From: DATAEE01 sp036258175
GTDB lineage: Bacteria > Acidobacteriota > Vicinamibacteria > Vicinamibacterales > 2-12-FULL-66-21
NCBI GenBank assembly: GCA_036258175.1
Contig: DATAEE010000279.1
Location: 60,437-124,436, forward strand
DNA: 64,000 nt
Direction of reading: 5' to 3'
The first letter of the stretch is position 1. Each line of letters begins with the position of its first letter. Of this stretch, positions 15,375-23,191 are shown piece by piece. The notes below the pieces were generated by a model. The model saw nothing but the letters and a program-made list of their open reading frames with translations. It had not been told where the DNA came from and did not search any database. The translations under genes were made by a program, and so were the position numbers.

Positions 15375-15380
15375 CTTTGG

Positions 15381-16775
15381 ATGAAACAGTTCCGGGCCGC
15401 GGCCGGCGCGGTGGTTCTCGCCTCGCTCGCGCTCGCGACCGCATCCTCCCCGACGGCGGCGACTCGCCCACCGAAGCTTGATTACAAGATCTCGACGCTC
15501 GCCAACGGCCTCACGGTCGTGCTGCTCGAGGACCACTCGACGCCGATCGTCCACCTCCAGCTCTGGTATCACGTCGGCTCGAAGGACGAGCGCCCGGGAC
15601 GGACCGGCTTCGCGCATCTCTTCGAGCACATGATGTTCAAGGGATCGAAGAACGTCGAGAACGAGCAGCACCCCTCGGCGATTTCGAGCATCGGCGGCCA
15701 GAGCAACGCCTATACGAACGAGGATGCGACGGTCTACTGGGAAACCGTCCCGGCGCACTATCTGCCGCTCATCCTCTGGCTGGAAGCGGATCGCATGGCG
15801 TCGCTGCGCATCGACGAAAACATCTTCCGGACCGAGCGCGAGGTGGTCAAGGAAGAGCGCCGGATGCGCGTCGAGAATCAACCATACGGCCGCCTGTCCG
15901 AACTGATCTACGGCGAGGCGTTCACGGTGCACCCGTACAAGCACCCGACGATCGGCAGCATGGTGGATCTCGAGGCGGCGTCGATCGAAGACGTGCGCGA
16001 GTTCTACCGCACGTACTACGTGCCGAACAACGCGACGCTCGTGCTGGTGGGCGACTTCGACAGCGCTGAAGCCCTCCAGCTCGTCGAGCGGTATCTCGGG
16101 CGTGTCCCGAAGTCGACGAAGCCCGTGCCGCGTGACATTCCCCAGGAGCCGGCGCCGAAGCAGGAGCGCCGGGTCACGCTGACCGAACCATGGCCGCTGC
16201 CCGCCGTCGTCGTCGCGCACCCGATCACGTTCGATGGGCATCCGGATTCCTATCCGCTGCACATCGTCTCGAAGATCCTGTCCGACGGACAGAGCTCGCG
16301 CATCTACCGGAAGCTGGTCTACGAGCAGCAGGTCGCCCTCGCCGCGTTCGGGCAGGGCAACATCATCGAGGATCCGAACCTGTTCTTTGCCGTCGCGATC
16401 GTCCAGCCGGGCCGATCCCCGGCGGAGGCGGAGAAGGCGCTCATCGGCGCGCTCGAGCGGATGAAGAACGACGGTGTGACGACGGCGGAGCTCGAGCGCG
16501 CGAAGAACCAGTTCGCGCGCGACTACATTCTCGGCCGGGAGTCGAACCAGCAGAAGGCGACGCATCTCGGCCATGCCGCGGTGATCCACGACGACATCAA
16601 AACCGCGGATGGCGAGTTCGACATCTTCATGAACACGACAGCCGCCGACATCCAGCGCGTGGCGAAGACCTATTTCACGCCGCAGTCCCGGCTGATTATT
16701 CATGTGATGCCCAAGGGCGCCAGCAGCCCCGACGCCGGAGGCCAGGGGCCAGAGGTCGGAGGCCGAGAGCGATGA
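15381..16775 (+). CDS. Secreted M16 family zinc metallopeptidase (catalytic)
   Basis: A 464-residue peptidase of the pitrilysin/MPP family with a signal peptide (FRAAAGAVVLASLALATASSP). The inverted zinc motif HLFEH is at residues 79-83, and the third ligand E159 follows 76 residues later, the expected distance. The C-terminal domain retains DGQSSRIYRKLVYEQQVA, with the substrate-binding R and neighbouring residues. It is followed by a catalytically dead paralogue in an ATGA overlap, so the two probably form a heterodimer in the periplasm. The last 14 residues (SPDAGGQGPEVGGR) are encoded by a heptamer repeat and are not conserved-looking. Confidence 0.94.
   Translation: MKQFRAAAGAVVLASLALATASSPTAATRPPKLDYKISTLANGLTVVLLEDHSTPIVHLQLWYHVGSKDERPGRTGFAHLFEHMMFKGSKNVENEQHPSAISSIGGQSNAYTNEDATVYWETVPAHYLPLILWLEADRMASLRIDENIFRTEREVVKEERRMRVENQPYGRLSELIYGEAFTVHPYKHPTIGSMVDLEAASIEDVREFYRTYYVPNNATLVLVGDFDSAEALQLVERYLGRVPKSTKPVPRDIPQEPAPKQERRVTLTEPWPLPAVVVAHPITFDGHPDSYPLHIVSKILSDGQSSRIYRKLVYEQQVALAAFGQGNIIEDPNLFFAVAIVQPGRSPAEAEKALIGALERMKNDGVTTAELERAKNQFARDYILGRESNQQKATHLGHAAVIHDDIKTADGEFDIFMNTTAADIQRVAKTYFTPQSRLIIHVMPKGASSPDAGGQGPEVGGRER
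16734..16768. repeat. GCCGGAG heptamer repeat at the 3' end of the first M16 gene
   Basis: Units GCCGGAG, GCCAGGG, GCCAGAG, GTCGGAG and a partial fifth run in frame through the C-terminal codons. Confidence 0.65.
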
Positions 16776-18970
16776 GACACGGCGCATTCGGCTTTCGGCA
16801 TTCGGCATTCGGCATGGCGGTGGCGCTGTTGACTGGATTGCCCGTCCGCGCCCCGGCCCAGACCTGGCCGTCCGAGCGGCCGCCGCGCTCGCTCGCCGCG
16901 CGCGACGTCAAGTTCCCGCCGTACGCGATCAAGACGCTGGAGAACGGGCTGCAGGTGATTGCGGTGTCGCATCACGAGCAGCCGGCGGTCTCGCTCCGGC
17001 TGCTCGTCCGCGCCGGCGCAGCGCAGGATCCGACCGATAAGCCGGGTGTCGCGTCGCTGGCGGCCATGCTGCTCGATCAGGGGACGCAGGGGACGCCCGC
17101 GCGCAGCGCGCAGGACATTGCGCAGTCGATCGATCAGATCGGCGGCGCGCTCGGCACGGGCGCTGGCACCGACCTGACCTTCGTCAACGCCGTCGTGATG
17201 AAGGACAGCTTTGATTTCGCGCTGTCGCTGGTATCGGACGTCGCGCGCAACCCGGCGTTCGCTCCAGAGGAAATCGATCGCCAGCGGCAGCAGATCCTGT
17301 CGAGCCTCAAGGTCAGCTACGAGGATCCGGAGTATCTGGCGAACGTCGTGTTCGATCGGCTGGTGTACGGCTTCCATCCGTACGGCAAACCGAACTCGGG
17401 GACGCCCGAATCAATCAGCCGGCTCACGCGCGACGATCTCGTCGCGTTCCACAAGGCGTACTTCGCGCCAAACAACGCGATCCTCGCGATCGTCGGCGAC
17501 ATCACGCCCGAAGAAGCGTTCAAGGGAGCGCAGCGCGCGTTCGGCAACTGGGAGCGTCGGCCCGACGCCACGCCGCTGACGCCGCCCGCACCCCCGGAAC
17601 CCACGCGCCGCGTCGTCATCGTCGATCGGCCGGGCGCCGTCCAGACCGAGATTCGCGTGGGCCATCTTGCGGTCCCGCGCAAACACCCGGATTATCTCGC
17701 CGTCGACCTGGCGACCAAGATCCTCGGCGGTGAGGGCAGCAACCGCCTGCACCGCGTGCTGCGGTCGGAGCGCGGCCTGACCTACGGCGCGTCCGCCGAT
17801 CTCGAGACGATGCGGCAGGCGGGGGACATCGTGGCCGAGACGGACACTCGATCCGAGTCGACGGGTGAAGCGCTGCGGCTCGTCGTCGACGAGTACTGGA
17901 AGCTTCAGCGAGAGCGGGTTGGCGTCGGCGAGCTCGAAGGCGCGAAAGACTACCTCTCCGGGAGCTTCCCGCTCACGATCGAGACCCCGAGCGACATCGC
18001 GCTGCAGGTTCTCAACGCGGTGTTTTACGGTCTCGATCTCGAGGAATTGCAGACGTTCCGCGACCGTGTCATGGCGGTAACGGTCGACGACATTCAGCGC
18101 GTCGCGAAGACCTACTTCAAGCCTGATCGGCTGTCGATCGTCCTGGTCGGCGATGCCTCGGTTTTTGCTAAGCAGCTCGCCGGCGCCGGATTCGCGGAGT
18201 TCGAGCGCATCTCGCTGTCCGATCTCGATCTGTCGGCAGCCGACCTACGACGGATTCCGCGGCCCGCCCCGGCGGCGAAGGATCAGGAGCAGGTGCGCGC
18301 CGCCGATGCGCCGGCCTCACGCCTGATCCAGCGCGCGATCGACGCGAAGGGAGGTCTCGAACGGCTTCGCGCCGTGCGCACCGCCCGCGCCGACACGCAG
18401 ACCACGCTCGTCACGTCCGACGGCCGCGTGCAGACCGCGTCCTCGACGTACATCGCCTATCCCGACAGATATCGCGTCGAAGCATTGCTGCCCTCAGGCC
18501 GTCTCGTGCAGGTCTACGCGGGAGGCGACGCGTGGGTACGCGGTCCCAACGGTCTGGCGGAAGCTTCGCCGGCAGAGCGCGAACGCTTTCGCGCCGGCGC
18601 AGGACGAGACATCATCTCGTTGCTCCTGCGCGCCGAGCGTGGCGAGATCGCTGCTTGCGCGCTCCCGGAGGTTCGTGACGGCGCGCAGCGGCTGCAGGTG
18701 CTCGAACTGGCGCCAGGCACTCCCGACGCCGTGACTCTCTTCCTCGATCCCGCGACGGCGCTCGTCGTCAAGCAGCGCTACACGAGCAACGGCCCGGCCG
18801 GTCCCGCCGAATCCGAGGAAGTGTTCTCGGATTACCGGGTCGTGGACGGCATCCAGGTCGCGTTCCGCGCGGTCGTCCGGCAGGCGGGCGCGACGGTCGT
18901 CGAGCGCGAGGTCACGCGCTTCGCCATCAATGTCCCGCTGGACGACGCCCTTTTCCGGAAGCCCCTCTGA
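16772..18970 (+). CDS. Inactive M16 paralogue fused to a LolA/LolB-like domain
   Basis: 732 residues. The M16 domains run from about 50 to 480, but the zinc motif is gone: the helix that should read HxxEH is VASLAAMLL (93-101). The C-domain keeps LRSERGLTYGASADL, the R/Y segment that binds substrate. This is the pattern of a non-catalytic partner, as in MPP-alpha. After about residue 540 comes a beta-rich extension (TQTTLVTSDGRVQTASST, YPDRYRVEALLPSGRLVQV) reminiscent of lipoprotein carriers or outer-membrane lipoprotein-sorting folds. The first 14 codons are heptamer repeat; a second ATG at codon 15 (MAVALLTGLPVRAPAQ) would also give a signal peptide. Coupled to the active subunit by ATGA. 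Confidence 0.85.
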   Translation: MRHGAFGFRHSAFGMAVALLTGLPVRAPAQTWPSERPPRSLAARDVKFPPYAIKTLENGLQVIAVSHHEQPAVSLRLLVRAGAAQDPTDKPGVASLAAMLLDQGTQGTPARSAQDIAQSIDQIGGALGTGAGTDLTFVNAVVMKDSFDFALSLVSDVARNPAFAPEEIDRQRQQILSSLKVSYEDPEYLANVVFDRLVYGFHPYGKPNSGTPESISRLTRDDLVAFHKAYFAPNNAILAIVGDITPEEAFKGAQRAFGNWERRPDATPLTPPAPPEPTRRVVIVDRPGAVQTEIRVGHLAVPRKHPDYLAVDLATKILGGEGSNRLHRVLRSERGLTYGASADLETMRQAGDIVAETDTRSESTGEALRLVVDEYWKLQRERVGVGELEGAKDYLSGSFPLTIETPSDIALQVLNAVFYGLDLEELQTFRDRVMAVTVDDIQRVAKTYFKPDRLSIVLVGDASVFAKQLAGAGFAEFERISLSDLDLSAADLRRIPRPAPAAKDQEQVRAADAPASRLIQRAIDAKGGLERLRAVRTARADTQTTLVTSDGRVQTASSTYIAYPDRYRVEALLPSGRLVQVYAGGDAWVRGPNGLAEASPAERERFRAGAGRDIISLLLRAERGEIAACALPEVRDGAQRLQVLELAPGTPDAVTLFLDPATALVVKQRYTSNGPAGPAESEEVFSDYRVVDGIQVAFRAVVRQAGATVVEREVTRFAINVPLDDALFRKPL
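16783..16815. repeat. GCATTCG heptamer repeat at the start of the second M16 gene
   Basis: Four adjacent 7-bp units GCATTCG/GCTTTCG run directly into the second ATG of the gene and encode H-x-A-F-G-F-R-H-S-A-F-G if translated. The same family lies inside the anti-sigma factor gene. Confidence 0.8.
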
Positions 18971-20082
18971 GGCGAGTTCTGATCTCGTGCGGCGAGCCGT
19001 CGGGCGATCTGTACGCCGGCGCGCTGGCACGCGAGATGCGCGCGCTCGATCCGTCGGTCGAGATCGCTGGGATCGGCGGCGATCGATTGCGCGCCGGCGG
19101 CGCGTCGCTCCTTGCGGATTACCACGGCATCGCCGTGACCGGCCTGGTCGAAGCGGTGCGCGTGTTGCCGCGGGCGCGGGCGATGTACCGTCAGATCGTG
19201 GACGATGCGGCGCGCACCCGTCCTGACGTGTTCGTCGCGATCGATTTTCCCGACTTCAACTTCCGCGTCGCCGAGGCGATGCGCCGGCGCGGCGTGCCGG
19301 TCGTCTATTACATCGGCCCGCAGCTCTGGGCCTGGCGTCCCGGGCGGATGAAAGCCATGCGCCGGTTCGCCCGGCTCGTGCTCGTCATCTTTCCCTTCGA
19401 GGAGGCGATCTACCGCGAAGCGGGCGTGCCTGTGGAATTCGTGGGCCATCCGCTCGTCGAGCTCGCGCGTGCCCCTGGACCGCGCGCAGATATTCGCCGA
19501 TCGCTCGGACTCGAGGCGGACAAGCCAGTCGTCGCCTTGCTGCCCGGCAGCCGCCCGAACGAGCTTCGCGCGATTCTCCCCGGCCTTGCCGACGCCGCAC
19601 GGCTCATTGCGACTCGCATACCGGCCGCGCAGTTCGTCGTCGCGCGCGCGCCCGGCCTCTCCGATGCGCTCTTCGCGGATCTGGGTGGACCCGCGATCAT
19701 CGAGCAGCGGGCCGACGAGGTCCTCGCCGCTGCCGACGTCGCGCTGACCGCATCTGGAACCGCCACGGTGCAGGCCGCGATTCACGGAACGCCAATGGTG
19801 ATCGTGTACCGCGTCTCGCCGCTGACCTACGCGATCGGGAAACCGTTCGTGCAGGTTGACACGTTCGGGATGGTGAACCTCGTCGCCGGCCGCCGGATCG
19901 TCCCGGAGCTGGTGCAGGCGGACTTCACGCCGGAGGCGGTGGCGGATGCAGCGGTCTCGCTCCTGACCGACCGCGCGCGCGCCGATCAGGTGAGGGCCGC
20001 GCTCGCCGAGGTGCGCGCGAAGCTCGGGGGACCGGGAGCGACGCGGCGCGCGGCTCAGGCCATTCTCCGCGTTGTAAACTGA
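18967..20082 (+). CDS. lpxB: Lipid-A-disaccharide synthase, apparent CTG start
   Basis: Glycosyltransferase that joins UDP-2,3-diacylglucosamine and lipid X. The conserved N-terminus RRVLISCGEPSGDLYAGALAR is encoded upstream of the first ATG, so a start at that ATG would delete the family signature (SCGEPSGD at 7-14). No ATG, GTG or TTG lies in frame upstream within the end of the M16 gene; the best candidate is a CTG overlapping the previous TGA as CTGA, like the other four-base overlaps here. From CTG the protein has 371 residues, close to known LpxB. Later motifs QLWAWRPGRM, GHPLVE, LLPGSRPNE and ASGTATVQAA are intact. Confidence 0.92.
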   Translation: MRRVLISCGEPSGDLYAGALAREMRALDPSVEIAGIGGDRLRAGGASLLADYHGIAVTGLVEAVRVLPRARAMYRQIVDDAARTRPDVFVAIDFPDFNFRVAEAMRRRGVPVVYYIGPQLWAWRPGRMKAMRRFARLVLVIFPFEEAIYREAGVPVEFVGHPLVELARAPGPRADIRRSLGLEADKPVVALLPGSRPNELRAILPGLADAARLIATRIPAAQFVVARAPGLSDALFADLGGPAIIEQRADEVLAAADVALTASGTATVQAAIHGTPMVIVYRVSPLTYAIGKPFVQVDTFGMVNLVAGRRIVPELVQADFTPEAVADAAVSLLTDRARADQVRAALAEVRAKLGGPGATRRAAQAILRVVN

Positions 20083-20088
20083 GGAGCC

Positions 20089-20646
20089 ATGATACGTCCC
20101 ACCGTCGCGTGCCTGCTCGTGGCCGCGTTGCCGATCGTCGTCAATGCGACCGTTCTCGTCCCCACCGACCTGACCGAGCTGACGAAGGACGCGAGTGCGA
20201 TCGTGCACGGCCGCGTCGTTGACGTTCGCGCGGCGTGGCTCGAAGGCCGCCGCGCCATCGAGACGTACGTCACCGTCGCGGCGGCAACGTATTTGAAGGG
20301 TGACCTCGGCGCATCCGTAACGCTGCGCGTCCCCGGCGGCCGAATGGGCGCCTACCGCAGCTTCATCGTCGGCGCACCCGTATTCAACGTGGGTGACGAG
20401 GTCGTCCTGTTCCTCGGCAGCCAGGGTCCCTCGGTGCCGTATGTGCTGGGGTTGAGCCAGGGCGTCTACCGCGTGCGGACTGATCGCGAGTCGGGCCGCC
20501 GGACCGTGATTCCTCCGGCGCTCATTTCGCCTGACGTAGACGCCGTCCGCCTCGTGCGCGGCGATCCGAATCGTCCGGCGCCGACCCTCGAGCGGTTCGC
20601 AGCCGACGTTCGCGCCATCCTCGCGCGCAAGACGGGTGCGCGGTGA
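20089..20646 (+). CDS. Secreted protein of unknown function, partner of matrixin
   Basis: 185 residues with a signal peptide (MIRPTVACLLVAALPIVVNA). The mature part begins TVLVPTDLTELTKDASAIVHGRVVDV, beta-rich, and includes GDEVVLFLGS and GLSQGVYRV. I cannot name a family with confidence. It overlaps the matrixin gene by GTGA, suggesting co-translation with that protease; a chaperone, inhibitor or substrate role is only a guess. GAGGAG precedes the ATG, and a TAAACT box lies 8 nt before it. Confidence 0.75.
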   Translation: MIRPTVACLLVAALPIVVNATVLVPTDLTELTKDASAIVHGRVVDVRAAWLEGRRAIETYVTVAAATYLKGDLGASVTLRVPGGRMGAYRSFIVGAPVFNVGDEVVLFLGSQGPSVPYVLGLSQGVYRVRTDRESGRRTVIPPALISPDVDAVRLVRGDPNRPAPTLERFAADVRAILARKTGAR

Positions 20647-21653
20647 GACGCGTTCGCCCGCTGGTCGCGAGTCTTCTCGTCGGATGCGTTGCCGCCGGCT
20701 CGCCGGCCCCCGCCTCCGCGTATCTGAAACTCGGTGGACGCGCAAACGGCCGCACCGTGCAGTTGAAATGGGAACGGCTGCCGATGCGGTACTTCATCAG
20801 CAATACGGGCGTCCCCGGAGTGACGCCCGCGCAGTTCGAGGCGGCGGTCGGCCGCGCGTTTCAGACCTGGGCGAACGTCTCGACCTCGACCTTCAGTGGC
20901 ACATTCGCCGGGTTCACGACGGCGAGCGCGAGGGACGACGACGGGATGACGGCGATCGGGTTTCTGCCGCGACCGGATCAGGATCGAGTTCTTGCGGCCA
21001 CTCGCATCCTCACCAACGAGCTGACCGGCGAGATCGTCGAGGCCGACATCTTCTTCAACTCCAGTTTTCCGTGGTCCGTTTCGGCGTCCGGTGAGTCGGG
21101 GCGATTCGACGTCGAGTCGATCGCGCTCCACGAAGTGGGCCATCTTCTCGGGCTGGGCCACTCCGCTATCGGCGAGACCGAGCTCCAGCCCGGCGGCCGC
21201 CGCCGCGTCATCGCGTCTGCCGCCGTGATGTTTCCCATCGCCTTCACGGCCGGCAATATCGAGGAGCGCACGCTGCACGCGGACGACATCGCTGGCGCCT
21301 CCGACATCTATCCCGACGGAGACTACCGCTCCCTTACCGGGTCGATTAGCGGACGCGTCACGGAGAACGGGCAAGGGGTCTTCGGTGCGCACGTCGTCGC
21401 ATGGAACCAGCGGACCGGCGCGCTCGTGTCCGGGTTTTCGCTCGGCTCCGACGGCTCGTTCGTTGTCGCGGGCCTTTCGCCGGGACCGCACGTGCTCCGC
21501 GTCGAGCCGATCGACGACGGCGACGTCATGAGCTTTTTCTCGGACGAGGCGGACGTGGACATCGATTTCCGCGCCGCGTTTCACGATCGGCTTGGTGTCG
21601 CGCCGCGGGGGGGCGGAGGCGATCGCGTCGAGATTCGGGTCGTCCCGAAGTGA
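20643..21653 (+). CDS. Secreted matrixin-type metalloprotease
   Basis: 336 residues with a signal peptide (residues 1-26). The metzincin zinc motif HEVGHLLGLGH is at 163-173, and VMFP near 196 is a plausible Met-turn. The catalytic domain starts with LPMRYFISNTGVPGVTPAQFEAAVGRAFQTWANV, as in matrixins (M10). A C-terminal domain after about 225 (SISGRVTENGQGVFGAHVVAWN, LSPGPHVLRVEPIDDGD) is of the carboxypeptidase-regulatory/Ig type. No propeptide cysteine switch is evident. GTG start overlapping the upstream stop; the downstream barrel gene is coupled in the same way. Confidence 0.9.
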   Translation: MRRVRPLVASLLVGCVAAGSPAPASAYLKLGGRANGRTVQLKWERLPMRYFISNTGVPGVTPAQFEAAVGRAFQTWANVSTSTFSGTFAGFTTASARDDDGMTAIGFLPRPDQDRVLAATRILTNELTGEIVEADIFFNSSFPWSVSASGESGRFDVESIALHEVGHLLGLGHSAIGETELQPGGRRRVIASAAVMFPIAFTAGNIEERTLHADDIAGASDIYPDGDYRSLTGSISGRVTENGQGVFGAHVVAWNQRTGALVSGFSLGSDGSFVVAGLSPGPHVLRVEPIDDGDVMSFFSDEADVDIDFRAAFHDRLGVAPRGGGGDRVEIRVVPK

Positions 21654-22312
21654 GGGCGCTGTGGATCGCTCTCTGTGTGATCGTGGCGGCTGTCCCGGAA
21701 GCAAGAGCGCAGGCACGGCCGCGATCGTTCGAGCTCTCGCTTGGCGGCCTCTGGGCCAGCGGATCCTCGCTCGGACGAGACGACGCAACGGAGACTCGCA
21801 ACCAGCCGGGCGGTGGGCCTTTCACGCTCTTCGTGGGGTCGAGCGAGCTGACCGCGGGTGCGGGAGTTGAAGGCCGGCTTGCCTTCTATCTGACGCCGCG
21901 GCTCGCGATCGAAGCGGGCGGCCTCTTCGCCCGTCATCAGGTCTCCACGCGCCTCACGAGCGATGCCGAAGACATCCCGGATACGACGGCGGTCGAGGAT
22001 CTCGACGAGTACGCGATCGACGGCGCCGTCACCTATCACTTCGGCCCGCACGGGAAGATCGTGCCGTTCATTCGCGGCGGCGTGGGCTATCTCCGTCAGC
22101 TTCACGAGGGCCAGTCGCTGGTCGACACCGGCATCGCGTACCACGCGGGCGGCGGGGTGACGTATTGGTTGTCGTCGGGCGGCCAGGGTTTCTTCAAGGG
22201 CTGGGGGCTTCGCGGCGATGCGCGCGTGCTCGTCCGCGACGGCGGCTTCAGTTTCGACGACGAGATGCGTACGGGTGTGGTTGTCGCCGGTGCGCTGGTC
22301 ATGGCGTTCTAA
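21650..22312 (+). CDS. Outer membrane beta-barrel protein
   Basis: 220 residues, GTG start in a GTGA overlap with the matrixin gene. A signal peptide (MRALWIALCVIVAAVPEARA) is followed by alternating amphipathic strands (SFELSLGGLWASGSSL, AGVEGRLAFYLTPRLAIEAGGLFARHQ, KIVPFIRGGVGYLRQL, WGLRGDARVLVRD), consistent with an OmpA/OmpW-size eight-stranded barrel. It ends in GALVMAF, with the C-terminal Phe typical of outer membrane proteins. Function unknown; it forms a translationally coupled triad with the two genes upstream. Confidence 0.82.
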   Translation: MRALWIALCVIVAAVPEARAQARPRSFELSLGGLWASGSSLGRDDATETRNQPGGGPFTLFVGSSELTAGAGVEGRLAFYLTPRLAIEAGGLFARHQVSTRLTSDAEDIPDTTAVEDLDEYAIDGAVTYHFGPHGKIVPFIRGGVGYLRQLHEGQSLVDTGIAYHAGGGVTYWLSSGGQGFFKGWGLRGDARVLVRDGGFSFDDEMRTGVVVAGALVMAF

Positions 22313-22420
22313 TCGGTCGTACCGACGCCTTCGTTCCTGCGCTCACCCAGGAGTGGGATCCTCGTTCGGCCGCCTCCGCGGTGGATCTCGCAAAGCGCGA
22401 GCCCGATAGCCCGATAGAAC

Positions 22421-22452
22421 GATGATCTGCGTTGATCTGCGTCCATCTGCGG
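22421..22452. repeat. CGCAGATCAA decamer repeat before the opuCA-like gene
   Basis: Three 10-bp units on the minus strand (CGCAGATGGA, CGCAGATCAA, CGCAGATC). The plus-strand form ends CATCTGCGG 7 nt before the ATG. The rest of the 147-base gap upstream shows no other clear feature to me. Confidence 0.8.
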
Positions 22453-22459
22453 TTGAAGA

Positions 22460-23191
22460 ATGGATGCGCTCGTGATTGGTTTCGACAATGTAACCATCGC
22501 GCGCGGCGGCCGGCAGGTCCTCCGCGCCTTCTCACTGACCGTTCAACCAGGCGAGACGGTCGCGCTCGTCGGCGCCAGCGGGGAAGGGAAGACGACGGCG
22601 TTGCGGCTCGTGAACCGCATGCTCGAGCCAGATGCGGGCCGCGTCTTGGTTGAAGGCCGGGACACGCGCGAGTGGGACCCGATCGCGCTCCGCCGTCGCT
22701 GCGGCTACGTCCTTCAGGAAATCGCGCTGTTTCCGCACATGACGATCGCCGAGAACGTCGCGCTCGTCCCACGGCTCGACGATCGCCCGTTCGGAGCTGG
22801 CGAGATCGCGGCGCTGCTCGAGCTCGTCGGGCTGGAGCCGGTTCGCTTTGCCGACAGGTGGCCGGCGGAGCTGTCGGGCGGACAGCGCCAGCGGGCAGGC
22901 GTCGCGCGCGCGCTCGCCGCTGATCCACCCGTGCTGCTGATGGACGAGCCCTTCGGCGCCCTCGATCCTGTCACGCGGGTCGAGCTGCACGACGAGCTGC
23001 GCCGCATTCAGTCGCGCGTCCGCAAGACGATACTGCTCGTCACGCATGACATCGGCGAGGCGTTCGCGCTCGCCGATCGCGTCGGCATCCTCGTGGACGG
23101 TGCCCTCGCGGTGTGCGACACCCCGGCGGCCGTTTCGCGCTCGCAGGATGCTCGCGTCCGCCGGCTGCTCGACGCGATGCCACGGCGATGA
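22460..23191 (+). CDS. OpuC-type ABC transporter ATPase
   Basis: ATPase of a glycine betaine/carnitine/choline or bile-acid type importer. Walker A GASGEGKT is at residues 38-45, the Q-loop at VLQE near 85, the signature LSGGQRQR at 138-145, Walker B VLLMDE at 158-163 and the switch His in LLVTHD. At 243 residues it lacks the C-terminal CBS domains found in longer OpuCA proteins, so osmotic gating by CBS is absent. Assignment to this substrate group rests on the fused permease/binding protein downstream, which overlaps it by ATGA. Confidence 0.92.
   Translation: MDALVIGFDNVTIARGGRQVLRAFSLTVQPGETVALVGASGEGKTTALRLVNRMLEPDAGRVLVEGRDTREWDPIALRRRCGYVLQEIALFPHMTIAENVALVPRLDDRPFGAGEIAALLELVGLEPVRFADRWPAELSGGQRQRAGVARALAADPPVLLMDEPFGALDPVTRVELHDELRRIQSRVRKTILLVTHDIGEAFALADRVGILVDGALAVCDTPAAVSRSQDARVRRLLDAMPRR

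Noticed and set aside
19036..20082. lpxB starting at the first ATG
   Set aside because: It would delete the conserved SCGEPSGD N-terminus that is encoded in frame upstream.
18832..20745. Long minus-strand open frame opposite the M16/lpxB/matrixin region (637 codons)
   Set aside because: It lies antisense to lpxB and other clear genes, its translation is Arg/His-rich with no motif, and it follows the GC-rich codon pattern that opens antisense frames. Many similar shadows occur.
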